Below, piece by piece: positions 60,536 to 64,000 of a DNA stretch of 64,000 bases. The DNA is taken from assembly GCA_949752795.1 (NCBI GenBank), contig OX457062.1:87719777-87783776 (forward strand), written 5' to 3'. Numbering within the stretch: position 1 is the first letter of the stretch; each line of letters starts with the position of its first letter. The translations under genes and the position numbers were made by a program. Source of the DNA: Hyperoodon ampullatus (lineage: Eukaryota; Chordata; Mammalia; Artiodactyla; Ziphiidae). The notes under the pieces were generated by a model that ran no database searches, was not told the origin of the DNA, and saw nothing but the letters and a program-made list of their open reading frames with translations.

Positions 60536-63500
60536 CCTGTTTTAATATCAAGGGTCTCTGGGAAGGTCAGACAAGCTCCTTTAAGCACAGCCCTCACTCT
60601 CATTTTTCCCATATTACTTTCTCCCAGCTCTAACATGCAGAGGACCTGGGGGTGTTCTTTGGAGAATGTGCTTTTTCAATGGTATTAAGCTGCATAAATA
60701 ATTGAAAAGTGCCAGTGTGCCCGGAGAGTGCAAAGCCCCTTCTCATTACTTCCTGCCTTCCCAGCCACCTCTGTGCAGCAATGACTCAGAGCCTTCTACA
60801 ATTTTCTGAGGTAAACACTGCAGTGCAGAGGCCAGTGCTCATTAATTCTTGGCATATGCATGCTATTTCACTCACTGCAAAATATTTTACAAAGTGGAAT
60901 ATATGAAAACAAAGAAGATCGGCTCATCGCTTCTCACTTCAATGATGGAAAAACTATAATAGCAAGATACAAACCCACCTCCCAAGGACATAGAGGGGAA
61001 AAAAATAAGTTGAAATCCTGATTCTTAAACTCACTGATTTTTGAGTTGAAGGATTCTACCAGTTTAAAAGATAGCATTTTAAAATTTGTGATTGTCCATC
61101 CTTAGCCTTGGTTCTACTTTTCTGAGTACAAGTTTGGTGATGGTACAGCCCAGGAAATAGTGGAAACCTAAGAGGACTTCCAAGCTTCTGGCTGTTTCTC
61201 ACCTCCCCCGATTTATGTCTTCTCATTATTAGGTAAAAACCCTATTTGGGGGGTGTCCTGGTTTCTTAAAGCATGATGCTCACAATATATTCCAAGCACT
61301 CTAGACACAGTCTGACCAGCATGGAGCTAAATGAGATTTCTATCCCGTGTTCCAGACAATTTGATCTTCCATAAGACACATCATATTGATGACTCTTAGT
61401 ACATTTAACATCAACTAGCATTGTCCTGTGAATTTCACCTCCTGCTAATGAAGGACTTTTTTTCCTTTATCTTTTACTGGTGTAATTGATTTTTTGACCT
61501 GTATGCAAGACTTCACGTTTATGGATATTTATTTAGCTTTCTGGTCTTAACCTGGTTTTCTCTGCTTAATTAAATCTTTATCAACCCTAACCTTTCCATG
61601 TGGTCTGTAAGTTAACTTTTTCTACCAGCAGTGGGAATGTTGATGCCTTCATTTCCTTTATTGCCTTCTCAGATGTCTAGTCTTCAGAGGAAGACAACTC
61701 AGGAAAAATAAAAGCAAGGCAGAAGCAAGAATGAAAGTTAATAAAGTATGGAGAAGAGAATGACAGCGGAGACAAGGACAATTTAAAATTTCCGAATCTC
61801 TTACCATACCTTTCTAAAAGTGTCAGTGTTGCAAAATAGGATGAATTAATTTTTTTCCCAGATCACACCATAGGAACATGACTGATACAAGATGAAAAGT
61901 GCAAATTTCCAATTTTTCAGGTATTTTCTCTAGCTTGTTATAACTTTGTTTTCCCTAGGTCATTTCACCTTTATGTTTCCCATGCAGAATATTGAAATAG
62001 CCTCACTAATTTAGGGTAAAACATTTTTTAATGGCTCATAGTGAGGATTTCTACTTTCTTTTTTCAATCCTGGGAATCCTTATTGATGCAGAAGCCATTC
62101 CATTATTTTCTGGGGATCTGATTGTTGCATCGCCTACTATCAAGCCATCAGTTTCCTGACTATTGAACTTTCTTTAGCTATTAAAAGTTCACCCCTCTAC
62201 CCTCTTTTGGAAATGAAGCTATTGGTATTGTCTTTCATTTCTATTTTTATTAAAAAAATTTAATGCACTGCCATTTTACCCTCTTGCTTGCAATGATTGC
62301 ACAGAGAACCAAACGACAGCCAAGAAAGAGTCTTAAGGAATCCTTAGAGAAATAAGAGAAGTCATAATTGAATAATCTGCCACCAACATTTATTATTGGG
62401 GTTGCAGTCTTTCCAATGTACCTTCATGCCAGAGCATGGGGTTATAAATAGACACGGGCTCTGGGAAAAGGAAGAATGAAGCCGAGAGAGAAGACAATGT
62501 AGAAGGTAAAGCATGTCTTGTAAAAAGCCAAAGCTTTAAAAAATTAAAGTTGTAATAGCACGAAGATTGCCTTTTAAATCGTTCAAGGGAGATTCTCTTC
62601 TCTGAAATGCAGTTTAGGTTAATGGCCTGAGGAATGCTTGCTTCAGCCTCTCCACAAATATATAAATTATGATTGAGCAGCAGTTGCTGGAGGCTCTCCA
62701 CAAGTCTCAGAGGCATGATGCCATCTTTCTTCTTAAATCAACAATAATAATTTAGCAAGAGAATTTAAAACCTACTAACAATAATAATTGTTAACAGTAA
62801 AAATAGTGCAGACTATATTAAAATAATCCAAACAAGCAAGAGAAGAATACCAATCATTCACTTGTTCCTTTTTTACTTGATGGTGGGCTCAGAGAAAATG
62901 GTGCCAGTGATGCAGGTTTCCATCCAAATAATATGACAATCAGAAGAAAGATAAATTAACTGAGCAGACTTCTCTGCTACCCCCAATCCCTACTCCCCCC
63001 TCCTTCCTCTCCCATATCCCTAGAGTACATAAATACTGACTTTGCCACTAAATATCTCACAGCTGTTAATTCCTGTCATCTTTAACTTTTAGGCAACACT
63101 TTTCATTCGCTACTTAGAGACTCAAGGAGCATTCTTTTGGCAGTTAGAGCCTGATTAGAAATCTTCAGTAGGGTGTGGGCGGGGGGCGGTGGGAGAGGCC
63201 TGTCTCCACTGGGTGTATCTCCTGGCTTTATAGTTTGTCTGTGAGCCTGGACTCCTGCCTGGGATGTGTCCTCATAAAAGTTTATGGACAAAACGTCCTC
63301 AATTTTGCCCCTGAGGATTTATTTTTTCCACCTTAAGGATTTTCAGAAGGCTACTTAACCCCTAGAAGGGAAAGAAATAAGCTAGAGATCTAGAGATTGG
63401 AGGAAGTAAAAAAAGGAAAAGAGTAGGATAGGATACAGAGGGTTGCATATTACAAGGACAACCTGTGAAGTAAGGAGACAGAGTTTCTTCCCTGGATAAT

Positions 63501-63654
63501 GGAAAACTGTCTCATGACCTATCAGCAAAGTGTTCTCCTGTGGTTCTCTTCATCAGTGTCTGTGCATGCAAATGAGTCTGTGTGAGAAGAGAGAAGGGTG
63601 AGAGAGACAGAGAGAATCAACTAGGAAGAACAGGCTGCCATTTAAGCTCTTTAA
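60536..63654. other. Unique sequence, no gene recognised
   Basis: Repeat-poor. About 62390-62830 is rich in TAATTA/AATAATAATT words and could be a conserved non-coding element; this is only an impression. Confidence 0.4.
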
Positions 63655-64000
63655 ATGAAAAAATATAGAGATTATTATATTAAGGGAAGTAAGTCAGACA
63701 GAGAAAGCCAAATATCATATGATATCATTTATATGTAGAATCTTAAAAAAATGATACAAATGAACTTACTTACAAAACAGAAATAGACTCACAGATGTAG
63801 AAAACAAACTTATGGTTACCAAAAGGGAAAGGGGGTAAAGGATAAATTAGGAGTTAGGGATTAACATATATACACTATTAAATATAAAATAGGTAAATAA
63901 CAAGTCCTACTCTGTAGCACAGGGAACTATATTCACTATCCTGTAATAACCTATAATGGAAAAGACTCTCATATAACTGAATCATTGTGCTGTATACCTG
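63655..64000 (+). mobile_element. L1 3' end, 5'-truncated, cut by window edge
   Basis: AAGTAAGTCAGACAGAGAAAGCCAAATATC, ATGGTTACCAAAAGGGAAAGGG and GTAGCACAGGGAACTATATTCA follow the artiodactyl/cetacean L1 3' end. The sequence stops at GCTGTATACCTG before the tail. It is older than L1-B. Confidence 0.85.

Noticed and set aside
62390..62830. TAAT-rich stretch as an enhancer
   Set aside because: Homeodomain-type words are expected by chance in AT-rich DNA; without conservation data there is no support.

Overview
The window is mammalian nuclear DNA, most likely from a cetacean. Nine or ten tRNA-derived SINEs carry the start 'GGGACTTCCCTGGTGGC(G/A)CAGTGGTT' and the CHR-1/CHR-2 body layout known from whales and dolphins. 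They lie beside young L1 elements with a long GC-rich 5'UTR. No host gene can be named with confidence. The sequence looks intergenic or deeply intronic, and its content is mostly retrotransposons of different ages.

Layout. 1-4958: the 5' part of a young L1 on the minus strand (L1-A). It has an open ORF2 that runs off the window edge, an intact 304-aa ORF1 and a complete 5'UTR enlarged by two repeat expansions. 5-9.2 kb: AT-rich sequence with decayed L1 pieces, then an older minus-strand L1 whose 3' end is joined directly to ORF1 and 5'UTR, lacking nearly all of ORF2. 9.2-20.5 kb: CHR SINEs, MIR and L2 relics, a possible old LTR and a decayed L1 split by another repeat. 20996-28391: a full-length plus-strand L1 (L1-B, about 7.36 kb) with 17-18 bp target-site duplications, intact ORF1 (304 aa) and intact ORF2 (1272 aa).

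28.4-35 kb: an older L1 3' end and two very short L1 insertions with clear duplications. 34968-38517: a decayed endogenous retrovirus with two LTRs and integrase and env transmembrane-subunit remnants, interrupted by a younger minus-strand solo LTR (36261-36779) flanked by a 4-bp duplication. 38.5-64 kb: mostly unique sequence with MIR, CHR and old L1 insertions, a three-arm AT-rich inverted repeat at 55190-55416, and an L1 3' end cut by the right window edge.

How the parts work together. In an intact L1, the 5'UTR acts as an internal promoter (YY1-type site at its first bases). ORF1p coats the RNA, and ORF2p nicks DNA and reverse transcribes. L1 machinery also mobilises the SINEs, which fits their A-rich tails and L1-type duplications. 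The most informative observations are: L1-B is structurally intact but carries Asp-to-Glu at the endonuclease catalytic residue 144, whereas L1-A keeps Asp there; L1-A carries CGG/CAG and GGAA/GGGA repeat expansions in its 5'UTR; and one retrovirus is nested in another. No feature amounts to a clearly new biological system. All family assignments come from reading the sequence, without database searches.
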